Shown here: one piece after another, positions 6,047 through 11,370 of the stretch
How positions within the stretch are numbered: position 1 is the first letter of the stretch
Layout: each line of letters begins with the position of its first letter
From: Alphaproteobacteria bacterium
Lineage (GTDB): Bacteria; Pseudomonadota; Alphaproteobacteria; Rickettsiales; RI-342
Reading direction: 5' to 3'
Length of the DNA: 11,370 nt
Assembly: GCA_020851915.1 (NCBI GenBank)
Contig: JADZBT010000013.1
Coordinates: 1-11,370 of the forward strand
Notes under the pieces: model-generated
Database searches by the model: none
What the model saw: only the letters and a program-made list of their open reading frames with translations
What the model was told of the DNA's origin: nothing
Made by a program: the position numbers and the translations under genes

Positions 6047-6179
6047 GTTCTGACCCCCTGTCAGGACTTTTCGGGCGAAAGCCCGTATGTTTCCGTCCGG
6101 TCGAGCATATCCCGGATGTGAAGCCTCCCTGTTATAGACAAATTGGCCGGATAGCGAAAGTTATCCGGCCTCTTTTTTT
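6047..6179 (+). ncRNA. Predicted intergenic small RNA, about 133 nt
   Basis: The stretch between the promoter at 6012-6039 and the terminator at 6145-6179 codes no convincing protein but folds well by eye. Stem 1: 6047-6054 with 6060-6067 (8 bp, one G-U, loop CCCCT). Stem 2: CGGGC 6072-6076 with GCCCG 6081-6085 closed by a GAAA tetraloop. Stem 3: either 6106-6110 with 6116-6120, or 6094-6100 with 6112-6118. An unpaired linker 6121-6143 contains CCTCCC (6124-6129), complementary to Shine-Dalgarno sequences. The 3' end is the terminator hairpin. C-rich loops plus a single-stranded CCUCCC are common in trans-acting small RNAs that block translation. It does not match 4.5S RNA, and 6S or a known riboswitch was not recognised. 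It could instead be a regulated leader (attenuator) of the ompA-like gene at 6332. Confidence 0.5.
6145..6179 (+). terminator. Strong intrinsic terminator
   Basis: The left arm 6145-6155 (GGCCGGATAGC) pairs with the right arm 6160-6170 (GTTATCCGGCC): 11 bp with one G-U pair and a GAAA tetraloop, followed by a T-rich tract (6171-6179). It lies 235 bp after the previous protein gene, which points to a separate transcript ending here. Confidence 0.85.
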
Positions 6180-6212
6180 GCCTGCGGCTCGGCTCCGCGC
6201 ACCCACCACCTA

Positions 6213-6228
6213 CCATATATTGATATGG
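6213..6228. repeat. Short inverted repeat upstream of the ompA-like gene
   Basis: CCATAT (6213-6218), ATTG, ATATGG (6223-6228): a perfect 6-bp-arm palindrome, 20 nt upstream of the weak -35 proposed for the ompA-like gene. It may be an operator; there is no further support. Confidence 0.3.
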
Positions 6229-6248
6229 CATCCCTCCCCAAAAAACTG

Positions 6249-6277
6249 TTGCATTCAACGGCTTGAGCGCGTATAGG
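6249..6277 (+). promoter_or_regulatory. Possible promoter of the ompA-like gene
   Basis: TTGCAT (6249-6254), a 17-nt spacer, TATAGG (6272-6277). The spacing is ideal but each box is only a partial match. It lies after the upstream terminator, so some promoter here is needed unless the terminator is read through. Confidence 0.3.
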
Positions 6278-6331
6278 GCATAGCTCATGCATTCATTTTC
6301 ATATCATTCTAATATACTGGGGGAATATCCA

Positions 6332-6898
6332 ATGGTTACATCGATTCGTATCGCAGGAGCGGCGCTGGTAGCGGCGCTGGCATGTGCATCCACTCCGAGC
6401 TTCGCAGGCGGCACGGCTGACACGTTTGACAAGGTCGTTGACGAGCGCGGCGCGCCGGTAACGGATTTCCGTGGCAACTGCGTACGCACCAAGTGGGAAG
6501 CAAGCAACGGCGGATGCGCGGCAGCCAGCGACCTCTCCACCGATGATCGCACCATCTATTTCGATTTCGACCAGTCGGCACTGAATGCTGACGCGCTGAA
6601 CAAGCTGGATGCTCTGGCCGCCACCGCACTGTCGGACGGCACGGTACTGAGCGCCAAGATCGTTGGCTTCGCAGACAATATGGGCGAAGACAGCTACAAC
6701 ATGGCACTCTCCAAAAAGCGTGCCGCAGCGGTTCGCGATTACCTCACCAGCAAGGGCCTGAACTCTGAGGTCGTGAAAGCACGCGCCGTTGGCGAACGCG
6801 CTTCCAAGACCGAATGCACCGGCAGCCGCGACGAGCAGATCGCGTGCCTGTGGCAGGATCGCAAGGTTGAAGTGGAACTGGAATTCGAAGCGAAGTAA
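6332..6898 (+). CDS. Exported OmpA-family peptidoglycan-binding protein
   Basis: A 188-residue protein with a signal peptide (residues 1-25, cleavage near SFA/GG), a short N-terminal region (26-70; VVDERGAPVTDFRGNCVRTKW) and a C-terminal OmpA domain (about 74-184; IYFDFDQSALNADALNKLDA). The peptidoglycan-contact residues are present: D115 in GFADNMGEDSYN, R130 in LSKKRAAAV and R177 in QDRKVEVE. There is no beta barrel, so it is a periplasmic or envelope-attached linker rather than a porin. Four mature cysteines (50, 62, 162, 172) could form disulfides. The signal peptide also contains ALAC at 15-18, a poor lipobox; a Pal-like lipoprotein is a weaker alternative. Start ATG 6332 is chosen over 6287 because GGGGGA (6319-6324) is 7 nt upstream and the signal peptide then starts properly. 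Confidence 0.9.
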   Translation: MVTSIRIAGAALVAALACASTPSFAGGTADTFDKVVDERGAPVTDFRGNCVRTKWEASNGGCAAASDLSTDDRTIYFDFDQSALNADALNKLDALAATALSDGTVLSAKIVGFADNMGEDSYNMALSKKRAAAVRDYLTSKGLNSEVVKARAVGERASKTECTGSRDEQIACLWQDRKVEVELEFEAK

Positions 6899-6922
6899 TC
6901 GCGACGTTCCATTCGATAAAAT

Positions 6923-6958
6923 AAAAGCCCTGCGGGGGATAACTCCGCAGGGCTTTTT
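6923..6958. terminator. Intrinsic terminator after the ompA-like gene, probably bidirectional
   Basis: GCCCTGCGG (6927-6935) pairs with CCGCAGGGC (6945-6953), flanked by AAAA (6923-6926) and TTTTT (6954-6958). It ends the ompA-like transcript on the plus strand and, with four T on the minus strand, could also stop leftward transcription from the convergent small gene at 7067-7345. Confidence 0.85.
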
Positions 6959-7066
6959 GTTTTCACAGATCTATAAACTGGGCTACCCCGCACGCAGCAT
7001 GATATTCCCTTGTCATGCCAGCGCAGGCGGCAGAGAACAAGGCCCTAAGCGGCATTGGTTCCCCGG

Positions 7067-7345
7067 CTAGTCGCGGCCCTGTTGCAGGGATCCCCCTTTT
7101 TTCAGCAAGCGGGCGACAAACCCTCCAATAAGGGTATAGCCCGCCACTTTTCTCGTATAGCCTCCCACGCGCGCCACCAGAGAGTCCAGCTCGTCGGGGC
7201 CGTCCTGGCCCGAGGCATTGACCGCCACCTCGCTTCCCTGCGCCCACGCCCCCCTCTCCCGTGCAGCCGAGGATATTTTTCCTGCGTCTGCAATGATTCT
7301 GTTCGCAGCGGATACCACCCCATCATCCTCCGCATCGTCCGACAT
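7067..7345 (-). CDS. Small hypothetical protein, 92 residues
   Basis: The N-terminal half is acidic and Ala-rich and probably disordered. The C-terminal half is helical with a short hydrophobic patch (VAGYTLIGGFVARLL, about 67-81) followed by a Lys/Gly tail, suggesting weak membrane association. No family was recognised. Support for a real gene is a perfect AGGAGG 10 nt before ATG 7345 and a good promoter at 7395-7423. Overlapping open frames on the same strand (to 6963 and 7102) have no such signals. Confidence 0.6.
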   Translation of the reverse strand: MSDDAEDDGVVSAANRIIADAGKISSAARERGAWAQGSEVAVNASGQDGPDELDSLVARVGGYTRKVAGYTLIGGFVARLLKKGGSLQQGRD

Positions 7346-7394
7346 ATACCCTTATCCTCCTGTTTCTGCCCGCACCAATTTGCGAATGATTCTT

Positions 7395-7423
7395 ACTATC
7401 ATAGTGGGCCGGGGGGCCGTCAA
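7395..7423 (-). promoter_or_regulatory. Promoter of the 92-residue gene
   Basis: On the minus strand TTGACG (7423-7418), a 17-nt spacer, GATAGT (7400-7395), giving a leader of about 42 nt. It is back to back with a possible promoter for the MaoC-like gene about 20 bp away. Confidence 0.5.
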
Positions 7424-7443
7424 GTGGAAAACCGTTCTTTTTG

Positions 7444-7473
7444 CTGACATTAACGCTGGAGCATCTTTATATA
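7444..7473 (+). promoter_or_regulatory. Possible promoter of the MaoC-like gene
   Basis: CTGACA (7444-7449), an 18-nt spacer, TATATA (7468-7473), about 50 nt before ATG 7525. The -35 is a good match; the -10 is moderate. Confidence 0.3.
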
Positions 7474-7524
7474 TCTTCCGGACGCCTCCCCGCCCCTTCT
7501 GGAAACAACAACGAAAGCCCGATC

Positions 7525-7980
7525 ATGCGCTATTACGAAGACCTCGACGTCGGAACCTCGGTCACCACCGGGCGCGTCACGGTAACGGAGCCAATGATCC
7601 GTGAATTCGCGCAGGCCTATGACCCGCAGCCCTTCCACACCGACCCGGAGGCGGCGAAGCTCACCTTCTTCGAGGGGCTGGTGGCGAGCGGCTGGCAGAC
7701 GGCGGCGCTCACCATGCGGCTGATGGTGGACAGCGATTTCCAGATCGCGGGCGGGCTGATCGGTATGGGACTTGACACCGTGCGCTGGCCTACTCCCGTG
7801 CGCCCCGGCGACATCCTCTGCGTCACCATCACCATCGCCGAAAAACGCCTGTCGGAGTCGCGCCCCGGCTTCGGCATCATCACCACCGAGATCGCCACCC
7901 ACAACCAGCGCGGCGACGTGGTCATGCGGATGCGGACGCATATGTGGATACCCTGTCGGGCGACAGGGGTTGGGAATTAG
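7525..7980 (+). CDS. MaoC-like hydratase/dehydratase (hot-dog fold)
   Basis: A 151-residue single hot-dog-domain protein of the MaoC / (R)-specific enoyl-CoA hydratase type, acting on acyl-CoA-like thioesters in the cytoplasm. The catalytic motif YDPQPFHTD (32-40) has the expected Asp (D33) and His (H38); FEGLVASGWQTA (49-60) is the conserved substrate-tunnel region, and a late strand RPGDILCV is also typical. The exact substrate is unknown. Start ATG 7525 fits family N-termini (MRYYEDLDVG); the upstream extension to TTG 7441 does not. The Shine-Dalgarno is weak. The last nine or so codons (from about 7951) lie in a palindrome and repeat patch, so the native C-terminus may have been altered. 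Confidence 0.88.
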   Translation: MRYYEDLDVGTSVTTGRVTVTEPMIREFAQAYDPQPFHTDPEAAKLTFFEGLVASGWQTAALTMRLMVDSDFQIAGGLIGMGLDTVRWPTPVRPGDILCVTITIAEKRLSESRPGFGIITTEIATHNQRGDVVMRMRTHMWIPCRATGVGN

Positions 7981-8050
7981 GAATTGGTATTTTGGTAGAT
8001 ACGCGCTACAAGTTTTCTAATGCCCAATTCCAAAATCCTAATGCCCGACA
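7951..8050. repeat. Imperfect inverted-repeat patch between the maoC-like gene and yejE
   Basis: The patch opens with a perfect palindrome, CCCTGTCG (7951-7958), GG, CGACAGGG (7961-7968). Further pieces recur inverted on the right side: TGTCGGGC (7954-7961) with GCCCGACA (8043-8050); GGGAATTAGGA (7972-7982) with TCCTAATGCCC (8036-8046, one mismatch); GGAATTGG (7980-7987) with CCAATTCC (8024-8031); ATTTTGG (7989-7995) with CCAAAAT (8030-8036). CTAATGCCC also occurs twice directly (8017-8025, 8038-8046). It resembles a small dispersed palindromic element that supplies the end of the maoC-like gene and alternative starts for yejE. Confidence 0.5.
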
Positions 8051-9066
8051 TGACCCCTCTCACCCGGCGACGTCTGCATAATTTCAGAGCCAATCGGCGC
8101 GGTTGGTGGTCATTGTGGATATTCGTCGCGCTGTTCTTGTTCTGCCTGTTCGCGGAGTTCATCGCCAGCGACCGGCCCATTCTGGTCTATCATCAGGGGC
8201 GGCTCATCATGCCGGTCTTCACCTCCTACACCGAGGCCGACCTCGGCGGCGATTTCGAGACCGAGGCCAACTATAAGGACCCCGCGCTTCAGGACCTCAT
8301 AAATCAGGACGGCTGGATGCTCTGGCCATTGGTGCAATACGGCCCGCGCACCATCAACTATGACCTGCCGCAGCCCGCCCCCTCTCCGCCCACCGCGCAG
8401 AACTGGCTGGGCACGGACGATCAGGGCCGCGATGTGTTCGCGCGCATGGTGCACGGTTTCCGCATCTCGGTGCTGTTCGGACTGATACTCACCGCCATCA
8501 GCTCCGCGATCGGCGTCGCCGCAGGTGCGGTGCAGGGTTATTTCGGCGGCTGGACGGATCTGTTGTTCCAGCGCTTCATCGAGATATGGTCGGGCTTGCC
8601 GGTATTGTTCCTGCTCATCATCCTGGCCAGCTTCATCGAACCCAATTTCTGGTGGTTGCTGGGGCTGATGCTGCTTTTCTCGTGGATGTCGCTGGTGGGC
8701 GTGGTGCGCGCCGAATTCCTGCGCGCGCGCAATTTCGACTATGTGCGCGCCGCCCGCGCGCTGGGCGTGCGTGAACCCATCATCATGTTCCGCCACGTGC
8801 TGCCCAACGCGCTGGTGGCGACCCTCACCTTCATGCCCTTCGTGCTGAACGGCGCTATCACCACCCTCACCTCTCTGGACTTCTTAGGCTTCGGCCTGCC
8901 TCCCGGATCGCCCTCACTGGGCGAATTGCTGGCGCAAGGCAAGAACAACCCCCAAGCCCCGTGGCTGGGCATCTCCGGCTTCGTCATTCTCTCGCTGATG
9001 CTGAGCCTGCTCGTCTTCATCGGCGAAGCCGTCCGCGACGCCTTCGACCCGGGGAAAACATCTTGA
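8050..9066 (+). CDS. yejE: YejE-type peptide ABC transporter permease
   Basis: A 338-residue inner-membrane permease that follows E. coli YejE (about 341 residues) closely: an N-terminal RRRLHNFRANRRGWWSLWIF with the first membrane helix (about 19-39), a long periplasmic loop (about 40-118, with ADLGGDFETEANYKDP), NWLGTDDQGRDVFAR (118-132), then the OppC-type helical domain with the EAA cytoplasmic loop (about 232-252; RAARALGVREP and FRHVLPN) that docks to the ATPase. The C-terminal IGEAVRDAFDPGK is a family signature. The Yej system imports peptides and, in E. coli, microcin C. Starts at 8020 and 8041 add only repeat-derived residues, so ATG 8050 is preferred, although none has a clear ribosome binding site. 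The usual yejA and yejB are not upstream; the maoC-like gene is. Confidence 0.92.
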   Translation: MTPLTRRRLHNFRANRRGWWSLWIFVALFLFCLFAEFIASDRPILVYHQGRLIMPVFTSYTEADLGGDFETEANYKDPALQDLINQDGWMLWPLVQYGPRTINYDLPQPAPSPPTAQNWLGTDDQGRDVFARMVHGFRISVLFGLILTAISSAIGVAAGAVQGYFGGWTDLLFQRFIEIWSGLPVLFLLIILASFIEPNFWWLLGLMLLFSWMSLVGVVRAEFLRARNFDYVRAARALGVREPIIMFRHVLPNALVATLTFMPFVLNGAITTLTSLDFLGFGLPPGSPSLGELLAQGKNNPQAPWLGISGFVILSLMLSLLVFIGEAVRDAFDPGKTS

Positions 9067-9091
9067 TTTTGTATATACATTTGTATATAAT
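9063..9091 (+). promoter_or_regulatory. brnTA promoter with operator-like direct repeats
   Basis: TTGATT (9063-9068), a 17-nt spacer and a perfect TATAAT (9086-9091). The -35 overlaps the yejE stop codon. The spacer and -10 contain two copies of TTGTATATA (9069-9077 and 9081-9089, 12-bp period), the first forming the palindrome TGTATATACA (9070-9079). BrnA is known to repress its own operon, so these are likely BrnA sites. Confidence 0.65.
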
Positions 9092-9113
9092 TTAACGGTC
9101 AGCAACCGCTGTG

Positions 9114-9413
9114 ATGCATGACGGATTTGAGTGGGACGAACAGAAAGATGCGGCAAACCAACGCAAGCATCTCATCGGCTTTTCCGAAGCCGCCACTATA
9201 TTCGACCGCGCGGTACTGACCGCAGAGGATACGCGCGGCGATTACGGGGAAACGCGCTACATCAGCGTGGGCGTAGCAGACGTCGGAGAGTATATTGTGG
9301 TCGTGGTCGCCCATACGCCACGCGGCGAAAATATCCGCATTATCTCCGCCCGGCGGGCGAACCGGAAAGAAAGGGGGCGATATGACGCATATGTCAGACG
9401 AGGAGCGGCGTAA
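9114..9413 (+). CDS. brnT: BrnT-family toxin (RelE-like ribonuclease)
   Basis: A 99-residue protein of the BrnT (DUF497) family. Typical features in order: FEWDEQKDAANQRKH (5-19), IGFSEAATIFDR (21-32), GETRYISVGV (45-54), and the basic end IRIISARRANRKERGRYDAY (74-93). Known BrnT toxins have a RelE-like fold and cleave RNA, blocking translation until bound by BrnA. The length is normal and the basic C-terminal motif is intact, so it is likely functional. ATG 9114 is preferred over the adjacent GTG 9111; no clear Shine-Dalgarno is seen. It overlaps brnA by 32 nt, the usual toxin-first order for this family. Unusually, the pair lies between yejE and yejF. Confidence 0.9.
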   Translation: MHDGFEWDEQKDAANQRKHLIGFSEAATIFDRAVLTAEDTRGDYGETRYISVGVADVGEYIVVVVAHTPRGENIRIISARRANRKERGRYDAYVRRGAA

Positions 9414-9645
9414 GAAGCTACGCGCGATGCGCGACGCAGACATTGATTATTCCGACATCGCGGAGCTGGGCGACGATTTCTGGAAACAGGCAAAAGTCAT
9501 CATGCCGCCGGAGAAATCCCCCATATCGCTGCGCGTTGATCGCGATGTACTGGAGTGGTTCAAGCGTCAGGGGCGTGGATACCAGTCCCGCATGAACGCC
9601 ATTCTCCGTTCCTATTACGAAGCGCACCGGCCACCCGATGCCTGA
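9382..9645 (+). CDS. brnA: BrnA-family antitoxin (ribbon-helix-helix)
   Basis: An 87-residue protein: a charged, flexible N-terminal half (DEERRKKLRAMRDADIDYSD) expected to wrap the toxin, and a C-terminal ribbon-helix-helix DNA-binding domain (about 46-80; ISLRVDRDVLEWFKRQGRGY then RMNAILRSYYEA), typical of BrnA. It neutralises BrnT and represses the operon. ATG 9382 is chosen because AAGGGG (9371-9376) lies 5 nt upstream; ATG 9391 is an alternative. Its stop codon overlaps the yejF start by 8 nt (ATG 9638, TGA 9643-9645), so translation of yejF may depend on brnA. Confidence 0.9.
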   Translation: MTHMSDEERRKKLRAMRDADIDYSDIAELGDDFWKQAKVIMPPEKSPISLRVDRDVLEWFKRQGRGYQSRMNAILRSYYEAHRPPDA

Positions 9646-11233
9646 CCCCCTGCTCACCGTCACCGACCTCTCCGTCACCTTCCGTCAGGGCGGGCATGAC
9701 ACTGAGGCCGTCAAACATGTGTCTTTCTCCATCGAGAAGGGCCAGACGCTGGCGCTGGTGGGCGAGAGCGGTTCGGGCAAGACCGTCACCGCGCTGTCGG
9801 TGCTGAAGCTTCTTCCTCCGTCCGCGACGCTCCCCAACGGCGAGATACGCTTCGACGGGATCGACATCGTGCATGCCGGCCCGCGCGATATTCGCCGCAT
9901 CCGTGGCAACCGCATCGGCATGATATTTCAGGAGCCGATGACCTCGCTCAACCCGCTGCACACGCTCGAAAAGCAGATCGCCGAGCCGCTGATGCTGCAT
10001 CAGGGCCTCTCGAAGCACGCCGCCCGCGCACGGGTGCTGGAACTGCTCGACCTCGTGGAGCTCCACGAGATGAAGGAGCGTCTGGACGCCTACCCGCACC
10101 AGCTCTCCGGCGGGCAGCGCCAGCGCGTGATGATCGCCATGGCGCTCGCCAACGAGCCGGAGCTGCTCATCGCCGACGAGCCCACCACCGCGCTCGACGT
10201 CACCATCGCCGTCGAGATTCTGGCGCTGCTCAAGAAGCTTCAGGCGCAGCTCGGCATGGCGATGCTGTTCATCACCCACGACCTCACCATCGTGCGCCGC
10301 ATGGCGCACCGCGTCTGCGTGATGAAGGACGGCGCGATCGTCGAGAACGAGGCGACCGAAACCCTGTTCACCGCGCCCAAGCACCCCTATACGCAGAAGC
10401 TGCTGGCCGCCGAGCCCAAAGGCAGCGTGCCGCCGCTCGCCGACAGCGCAAAGCCGCTGGTCATCTGTCAGGATCTCAATGTGGAATTCCCGAAGAAAAA
10501 ATCCTTCTTCGGGCGTGTGCTGGACGTCACCCGTGCGGTGGATAGCGCCTCGCTCGTCATCCGCGAAGGCGAGACACTGGGCATCGTCGGCGAGAGCGGT
10601 TCCGGCAAGACCACGCTGGCGCTGGCGCTCCTGCGCCTGCTCTCCTCCCGTGGCACGATCAGCATGGCCGGGCAACGGCTCGATAGTCTCAAGACCGCAT
10701 CGCTACGCCCCTTACGCAAAGAGATGCAGATCGTGTTTCAGGATCCCTATTCCAGCCTCAACCCGCGCATGACCATCGCGCAAATCGTAGGCGAGGGCCT
10801 CACCGTGCATGAGCCCGTCCTCACCCGCATGGAGCGCGACGCCCGCATCGACGCCATCCTCACCGAGGTCGGCCTCGGCCCCGCCGTGCGCGACCGCTAT
10901 CCGCATGAATTCTCCGGCGGCCAGCGCCAGCGCATCAACATCGCGCGCGCCGCCGTGCTCAAGCCGCGCTTCATCGTGCTGGACGAACCCACCTCCGCGC
11001 TCGACCTGATATTACAGGCGCAGATCATCGACCTGCTGAAGTCGCTCCAGAAAAGCCACGGCCTCACCTACATCTTCATCAGCCACGACCTGCGCGTGGT
11101 GAAAGCCATCAGCCACAACGTCGCAGTGATGAAATCCGGCAAAATAGTAGAATACGGCCCCTCCACCACCATTTTCAGCGCCCCCAAGGAGGCCTACACC
11201 CAACGGCTCATTTCCGCCGCATTCGCTAAATAG
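9638..11233 (+). CDS. yejF: YejF-type double-ATPase subunit of a peptide ABC transporter
   Basis: A 531-residue cytoplasmic protein with two fused nucleotide-binding domains, as in E. coli YejF (about 529). Domain 1: Walker A GESGSGKT (42-49), Q-loop Q98, signature LSGGQRQR (156-163), Walker B LLIADE (176-181), switch H214. Domain 2: Walker A GESGSGKT (318-325), Q368, signature FSGGQRQR (425-432), Walker B FIVLDE (445-450), H483. Each domain is followed by the oligopeptide-family tail (HPYTQKLLAAEP at 249, EAYTQRLISA at 518). All catalytic residues are present in both halves. It should power import through YejB and YejE. The start overlaps the brnA stop by 8 nt and lacks its own clear ribosome binding site, so it may be translated by re-initiation. 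It is separated from yejE by the toxin-antitoxin module. No terminator follows. Confidence 0.93.
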   Translation: MPDPLLTVTDLSVTFRQGGHDTEAVKHVSFSIEKGQTLALVGESGSGKTVTALSVLKLLPPSATLPNGEIRFDGIDIVHAGPRDIRRIRGNRIGMIFQEPMTSLNPLHTLEKQIAEPLMLHQGLSKHAARARVLELLDLVELHEMKERLDAYPHQLSGGQRQRVMIAMALANEPELLIADEPTTALDVTIAVEILALLKKLQAQLGMAMLFITHDLTIVRRMAHRVCVMKDGAIVENEATETLFTAPKHPYTQKLLAAEPKGSVPPLADSAKPLVICQDLNVEFPKKKSFFGRVLDVTRAVDSASLVIREGETLGIVGESGSGKTTLALALLRLLSSRGTISMAGQRLDSLKTASLRPLRKEMQIVFQDPYSSLNPRMTIAQIVGEGLTVHEPVLTRMERDARIDAILTEVGLGPAVRDRYPHEFSGGQRQRINIARAAVLKPRFIVLDEPTSALDLILQAQIIDLLKSLQKSHGLTYIFISHDLRVVKAISHNVAVMKSGKIVEYGPSTTIFSAPKEAYTQRLISAAFAK

Positions 11234-11306
11234 CGGTATTCTAGTAATATTTCCTTAATAATTCCCCCCTATCATGGGTCCCGGACCTATAGGAGCAGGA
11301 GTGGTT

Positions 11307-11370
11307 ATGGCGATATTTGCAGCGGATAGGCTATTGGGCCGTGTCACGAAGCATTACGACAAGAAGAGGG
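11307..11370 (+). CDS. Start of an unidentified gene (partial at right edge)
   Basis: An open frame starts at ATG 11307 with two AGGAG sequences upstream (11291-11295 and 11297-11301, the nearer one 5 nt away). The first 21 residues, MAIFAADRLLGRVTKHYDKK and so on, are too few to assign. A TATCAT at 11270-11275 could be a -10 element without a clear -35. The 73-nt gap after yejF leaves it open whether this is a new transcription unit. Confidence 0.55.
   Translation, partial: MAIFAADRLLGRVTKHYDKKR

Noticed and set aside
5992..6276. 94-codon open frame on the plus strand in the intergenic block
   Set aside because: It runs straight through the strong terminator at 6145-6179 and the small RNA promoter, has no ribosome binding site, and its Cys/Pro-rich sequence resembles no protein.
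7015..7060. Possible degenerate dispersed repeat (TCATGCCAGCGCAGGCGGCA)
   Set aside because: It resembles common GTCAT...GCG...GGC intergenic repeats, but the arms are short and imperfect and there is no second copy in the window.
7077..7089. The 13-mer CCCTGTTGCAGGG also found in the receptor leader hairpin
   Set aside because: One shared 13-mer in a window of this size is within chance expectation, and here it lies inside a coding region with no hairpin role evident.
6963..7247. 94-codon minus-strand frame overlapping the 92-residue gene
   Set aside because: No ribosome binding site; the competing frame has AGGAGG and a promoter. The end of the frame is probably translated intergenic sequence.
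9560..10675. 371-codon open frame on the minus strand opposite yejF
   Set aside because: It is antisense to a fully conserved double ATPase; the protein is His/Arg/Gly-rich low-complexity sequence with no family features, as expected for a GC-rich shadow frame.

Overview
The window looks like an alphaproteobacterial chromosome segment. This is inferred from GC-rich coding sequence, a YejE/YejF transporter pair, a BrnT/BrnA toxin-antitoxin pair, one sequence matching the gapped CtrA consensus (TTAA-N7-TTAA), and several genes that seem to be read from leaderless or near-leaderless messages. The order or genus cannot be fixed from the sequence alone. No rRNA, tRNA, CRISPR array or transposase gene was seen.

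Left part (1-3604, minus strand): a tightly packed signalling cluster read leftwards. A small membrane protein gene with its own promoter lies first. It is followed by a TonB-dependent outer-membrane receptor, a periplasmic YfiR-family (DUF4154) protein, and the start of an inner-membrane CHASE8/HAMP sensor that runs off the left edge. The last three overlap one another, so they are probably one operon relaying an outer-membrane event through the periplasm to a cytoplasmic output domain outside the window.

Middle (3605-5909, plus strand): a diverged cold-shock-domain gene whose likely promoter contains a perfect DnaA box in its spacer (a second perfect box follows the gene), a LysR-type regulator that seems to be leaderless, and two hypothetical genes. 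The first hypothetical gene has a 29-bp-period tandem repeat directly upstream of its start.

Intergenic block (5910-6331): no protein gene, but dense in signals. It holds a CtrA-type box, an 8-bp-arm palindrome with extra TGCAA half sites, a promoter, a probable structured small RNA of about 133 nt ending in a very clean intrinsic terminator, and then the leader of an exported OmpA-family protein gene (6332-6898), which ends in its own terminator.

Right part (7067-11370): a small minus-strand gene and a divergent MaoC-like hydratase gene, a roughly 100-bp imperfect inverted-repeat patch, then yejE and yejF, the permease and double-ATPase parts of a Yej-type peptide ABC transporter. A complete brnT-brnA module with its own consensus promoter and operator-like repeats sits between yejE and yejF, and brnA overlaps the yejF start. 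yejA and yejB, the usual partners, are not in the window. A new gene begins at 11307.

The most interesting points are the unassigned small RNA with its CtrA-like and palindromic control sites, the toxin-antitoxin module inside the transporter operon, and the receptor-YfiR-CHASE8 relay.
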